A stretch of 10,716 bases of DNA from contig JAMQCK010001211.1 in NCBI GenBank assembly GCA_024196135.1, forward strand, positions 1 through 10,716. Reading direction: 5' to 3'. Origin of the DNA: Pleurotus ostreatus/Saccharomyces cerevisiae fusant (taxonomy: Eukaryota > Opisthokonta). Positions within the stretch are counted from its first letter, which is position 1; the number at the start of each line of letters is the position of its first letter. The notes under the pieces were generated by a model. It made no database searches. It was not told where the DNA came from and was given only the letters and a program-made list of their open reading frames with translations. The translations under genes and the position numbers were made by a program. Shown in pieces: positions 7,482-10,716 of the stretch.

Positions 7482-7649
7482 AAAACTGAAGACTCAGAAA
7501 GGTTGTCTTCGTAGGGAGCGTGACCTCGCGACTTGCCGAGCCGATTGCGTCACTGGTCTGTAAATCCTTGTCCGGATTCGAGACGCTGCATATCCTGCTT
7601 GCTTCATACCACCATCGCATCCTTCTCGTCAAACTATTGGCCTAACAAT

Positions 7650-8600
7650 ATGGCTTGGCGAAGTCATGGCAAGACGAATGTCGAGTTGATCTCGAATATG
7701 GCACGCAACGGGATCATCGAAGCTGACCGTGTCATCAATGTGAATGCGGTGCTTGAGTATGGTGAACAGATGGGTCCTGACCTTTCCGAGTAGGCGATGA
7801 AGAAAGTTGACCGCGCGAACTACGTCCTTGACAAGAGTAAGGCTTACGAAGATAGGCCACAGTGCGCTTCGACGCTTCGTTCAGTCGATAGGACACTGAC
7901 GCCGTCGCGGTAGGTCCATTAGGTACGATGCAACGATTAGCGCGCCCCATATGGTAAGGACGTATCCCTGCAACACATTCCGTATTGCTGAACGTCCTGG
8001 CTCACAGCACGCATACGCATCGGAGCACCTCTTGCCCTACATCAAGCCCGGCGCACGCATCCTCGACGTCGGTAGCGGTTCTGGCTATCTGACCGCCGTG
8101 CTATACCACCTCGCAAGCGAGGATCCTTCTCGACCTGGGAAGGTTGTGGGCATCGAGCACGTACCTGAGCTCGCTCAGTTCTCGGTGGAGAACCTGAAGA
8201 AGGATGGACTCGGCGATGCGTTGGAGAGCAAGGCTATCGAAATTATTGCGGGGGACGGAAGACAGGGTAAATCGACATTGCGTCCGAAATTGATGCTGGA
8301 TACTAAGCGCATGTAGGCTACGCAGCGGGCGGACCGTACCACGCTATTCATGTCGGCGCCGCAGCGCCTGAGCTGCCACAACCGCTTGTCGACCAACTCG
8401 CATCGCCTGGGCGCATGTTCATTCCAGTGGGCGTCGACGCTCAGTACATCATGCACGTCGACAAGGACGAGAACGGCAAGGTCACGCAGAGCCAAGTCAT
8501 GCCGGTGCAGGTAGACTATTTTCCTTCTTTTGACATCGAGGACGTCGCTAATGATCTGCAGTATGTACCGCTGACCGGGCGTCCAGCGGTCTCGCCATGA
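7650..8600 (+). CDS. PCMT1: Protein-L-isoaspartate(D-aspartate) O-methyltransferase
   Basis: Six exons: 7650-7739, 7794-7861, 7914-7953, 8008-8266, 8317-8510 and 8562-8600; 229 residues, the same size class as animal PCMT1. The enzyme methylates, with S-adenosylmethionine, the abnormal isoaspartyl residues that form in ageing proteins, starting their repair (EC 2.1.1.77). It is usually cytosolic. Visible blocks are the N-terminal SHGKTNVELISNMARNGII, MKKVDRANYV, the active-site segment ATISAPHMHAYASEHLL (59-75), the SAM-binding motif I LDVGSGSGYL (85-94), and DGRQGYAAGGPYHAIHVGAA with the family's DG and IHVGAA signature. It ends in YVPLTGRPAVSP. The 51-base intron 5 (8511-8561) is in frame and stop-free. 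It was removed because the family joins a VMPVQ-like strand directly to YVPLT and because donor, CTAAT branch site and CAG acceptor are all present. The start ATG is the conserved MAWRS start. The gene is divergent from PRO2 and convergent with the DUF6534 gene. Confidence 0.94.
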
Positions 8601-8821
8601 AGGTAGTAGTAAAGGAGTGTGGACAAAAAGCCCGATTATATTATGTTAGCCGACAACGCGACGATCCAACCAAAATCACCAATGTACTGATAATCACAAC
8701 CAGCGTGTCCGATCTCTATGGTACAAGCCACCCGTCCTAGGGCGGTCGTAAGGAACTACTTCGCGACCTCTACATGCTATGCATTGGGATATTTTTGCTA
8801 TCCTGCGCATCGCATTAGCGT
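8601..8821. terminator. Shared 3' flank between convergent genes
   Basis: These 221 bases separate the stop of the methyltransferase and the stop of the DUF6534 gene. An AT-rich segment just after the first stop (about 8620-8650, with CCGATTATATTATG) is a likely 3'-end region of the plus-strand gene. No gene or RNA element is recognised. Confidence 0.4.
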
Positions 8822-10477
8822 CTACGAACACGCAGGTAACACGCTGGTGACGAAAGAAGCACCTACCGCATATCCATCCCTGCCCAAGTTGTTGCTCTCG
8901 AGGTCGAGGTCGTAGCGCGCGATGACGTCGGTGTCGACCTTGACCGCAGGTTGCGAGCGCCCGGACCCGCCGATGGTGGGCGTACCACCCATACTGGTGT
9001 CGTACTTGATGTTGTCCTTGCGGAAGCTCTGGCGCGCGTTGAGCACGAACAGCATGACGTTCCCGTATAGCGGCGGAAGCGAGTACTCCCTGTGATCGTC
9101 CGCGTCAGTCGAAGTTCAAGGTTGTCTCGGGATCGGCGGGAAAGAGAAGATTGAACGTACCAGACGAGGTAGGTCGTGTTCTCCTTTTGCATGGTCTCGT
9201 AGCAGACGAGGAGGAGGACCATGAAGACGGCTGTGACCGTGCCAGTCTCGATGGACTGGAAGATGAGCCGCTTGATGGTGTCCCGCGTCGAGCGAAAGAC
9301 CGTGCGCTGCCGGGTGCGCGCCAGCTGGGGAGCCCGGTCAGTCATAATAACCGATATGAATGGCTTCTTTGACTAGCTTACAATGCCAATCATGATGACG
9401 GCGATCAGGACGTCACAGGCCACACTTGATATAGACCAGAGCTGTATGCGACGATGAACAGGGAGGCGGCGGTAGAGGAGGAGCGGGAGTACGTACGCGG
9501 GTGATGAGCTGGAGGTGCGCGATGTCCAGCGCATTCGAGCCGGCGGTGAGGAACTGGCGGGGGATTCGGGGTTAGTGAAGTGACGAGTATACGGAGAAGC
9601 GGGGATGGCGTGGTTAGCTGACTTACCTCTATCATCTGGCCCAAAGCGCCAGCGAGGGCGAGGAGGGCGGTCTTGGCGGCGTGGTCAGGCGATAGGCGCG
9701 GATAGGTGGAGGGCGCGACTTACGACGGCGACCAGGGCAGCGAGGGCTTTGCCGACCACATCTCGTTGGATAAGGACGATTCGGCTGCGGTGTGTCAGGA
9801 TACAAGGATGGCATCAGAGAATTCGTCATGTTCGTACCCGGCGAAAAAGGTTTGCACGAGGAAGGCCGCTGAACGACATGTCAGCGGACAGTGTCGAGGG
9901 TAGGAAACTGGGGCTGAACATACTGAGGCCGGTCGTGAAGGGGAGCATGGACGCCTCCCAAGGTGTTTTCTGCCAGACGACTGGGTTACCCCATCCCTCG
10001 ACGAGCACACCCCATGATGCGCCCGTTCCAAAGCCCAAGTGCAGGCCGCACATGCAGGTGACAGCAATGACTGGAATACGCATAAACGAATCATCATCTG
10101 GGGAAAAAAATAGACGCACCTAGCCACTTGTACCAAGCGTCTGACGCGGCATGGTCGTTGAAGTAGGTGTCTAGTGCAGAACCGTTAGCGGGGCGCGATC
10201 CAAGAAGCAAGGACGCGACACGTACTTAGCTGCGCAAGATAGAAGCCATATAGCAGATACCCGATCTGTACTGCCACCAGCTAATAAAATAGGACGATTG
10301 TCAGTGCGCGTACTCCAGCAATCCGAAGGGCCGACATACAAAGGGCCCATTACTAGAGAACGGGGGCCGGACGTCAGCAACTCGCTAGAGACATTGTAAG
10401 CCGCAAACTCACTAGCCCTTGAACATCTGCGCGATGGCATCTGGCGAAGGAGGGACTTGCTGAGCTGGGTCGGCCAT
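8822..10477 (-). CDS. Seven-helix membrane protein with C-terminal DUF6534 domain
   Basis: Twelve exons on the minus strand: 10477-10413, 10352-10340, 10280-10226, 10170-10120, 10070-9924, 9868-9838, 9784-9724, 9671-9627, 9553-9497, 9441-9382, 9324-9161 and 9089-8822; 338 residues. Every junction has GT...AG, most have CTGAC branch sites, and all phases agree. Seven hydrophobic segments are visible at about 24-46, 62-85, 103-125, 131-156, 176-196, 216-238 and 246-268. The block from about 181 to 268 matches the DUF6534 pattern: a helix followed by RTRQRTVFRSTRDTIKRLI, then ETGTVTAVF, LVCYE and a final helix ending in FVLNARQSFR. A hydrophilic Gly/Ser/Asp tail of about 70 residues follows. The N-terminus MADPAQQVPPSPDAI is typical of these proteins. 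The family is abundant in Agaricomycetes and its function is unknown, so no role is assigned. Exon 2 is only 13 bases. The TAG at 8824-8822 is the first in-frame stop, and a small extra 3' intron cannot be excluded. Confidence 0.88.
10340..10352 (-). other. 13-base microexon of the DUF6534 gene
   Basis: The segment lies between acceptor TCTCTAG and donor GTATGT and encodes the end of Y22 plus N-G-P-F (23-26). It is needed to join codon phase 2 of exon 1 to phase 0 of exon 3, and it supplies the Gly-Pro found at this point in the family. Both flanking introns (60 and 59 bases) have CTGAC branch sites. Confidence 0.75.
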
Positions 10478-10716
10478 AGGTGAGGGAGAAGGAGAGAAGC
10501 GACCGAGGGTGTCAGCTTCGCCCGCCTGCTCGCTGATATACGGCGCGTGGAGTCAATGGTGAGGCGATGGGGAAGCCCAGGGCGACGGAGTTGTATACTG
10601 TGCGTGAGAAGCAGCGGAGGTATGAATAGAGACGCGCCCATCTGCGCCGCGCGCGGGCTGGACAACGAAGCGTGCGCACGGGACCGCATGGTTCTCTGAG
10701 GTAAGTGCAGGGTCCA
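10478..10716 (-). promoter_or_regulatory. Promoter and 5' leader of the DUF6534 gene
   Basis: Read on the minus strand, a pyrimidine-rich stretch (CTTCTCTCCTTCTCCCTCAC, about 10499-10480) runs into the start codon. A weak TATA-like TATATC sits at 10540-10535, about 58 bases upstream of the ATG. Nothing else is recognised up to the window edge. A GTAAGT near 10702 on the plus strand has no supported exon attached. Confidence 0.35.

Larger units (their letters stand above)
7276..7649. promoter_or_regulatory. Bidirectional promoter region between PRO2 and the isoaspartate methyltransferase
   Basis: These 374 bases separate two divergent start codons, so promoters and leaders of both genes should be here. 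No TATAAA is seen. It holds a TGAGTCA (7303-7309), a palindromic E-box CACGTG (7344-7349) and a pyrimidine-rich run (about 7400-7415) that may mark transcription starts of the plus-strand gene. Two short upstream frames begin at 7417 and 7449. No other gene is seen in this stretch. Confidence 0.6.

Noticed and set aside
7533..7649. In-frame N-terminal extension of the isoaspartate methyltransferase
   Set aside because: It has no ATG, and homologues begin at the MAWRS-type start at 7650.
10098..10119. A 22-base intron in the DUF6534 gene ending at the first CAG after the donor
   Set aside because: Too short to splice. The next CAG (ending at 10071) gives a 49-base intron and joins WYKWL to a continuous hydrophobic helix.
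9605..10123. Plus-strand open frame of about 170 codons opposite the DUF6534 gene
   Set aside because: It runs across several well-supported minus-strand exons and introns and its product is Arg-rich with no recognisable domain.
1..10716. Mobile elements, CRISPR arrays, tRNA or rRNA genes, biosynthetic clusters
   Set aside because: No terminal repeats, transposase or integrase frames, regularly spaced repeats or tRNA-like folds were found. The five clear genes have unrelated roles.

Overview
The window reads as nuclear DNA of a filamentous basidiomycete, most likely an Agaricomycete. The genes are GC-rich, and every gene with a recognisable family is cut by many short introns of about 48-100 bases. 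These introns have GT(G/A)xGT-type donors, CTGAC/CTAAC-type branch sites and CAG/TAG acceptors. One gene encodes a seven-helix DUF6534 protein, a family expanded in mushroom-forming fungi. All exon coordinates below were worked out by hand from splice signals, reading frame and family expectation.

Layout, left to right. (1) 211-1895, plus: a three-exon gene for a putative nuclear C2H2-type zinc-finger protein with a very acidic tail, behind a TATA box and an inverted repeat. (2) 1896-3232: mostly non-coding, but with one good-looking minus-strand exon-like frame (2355-2672) of unknown identity whose upstream part looks broken or is not understood. (3) 3419-5532, plus: a ten-exon JEN1-type carboxylate:proton symporter. 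(4) 7275-5704, minus: four-exon gamma-glutamyl phosphate reductase (proline synthesis), convergent with JEN1. (5) 7650-8600, plus: six-exon protein-L-isoaspartate O-methyltransferase, divergent from the proline gene across a 374-base shared promoter region. (6) 10477-8822, minus: twelve-exon DUF6534 membrane protein, convergent with gene 5.

The genes do not form a recognisable cluster. They look like ordinary chromosomal neighbours: a putative regulator, a carboxylate importer, an amino-acid biosynthetic enzyme, a protein-repair enzyme and a lineage-specific membrane protein. I found no transposon, virus, CRISPR array, tRNA or rRNA, and no convincing new multi-gene system. The points most worth a second look are splicing features (a GC-AG intron with a perfect TACTAAC branch site, a 13-base microexon, several stop-free introns of length divisible by three), a Gcn4/Cpc1-type site beside the proline gene, and the unexplained minus-strand frame between genes 1 and 3.
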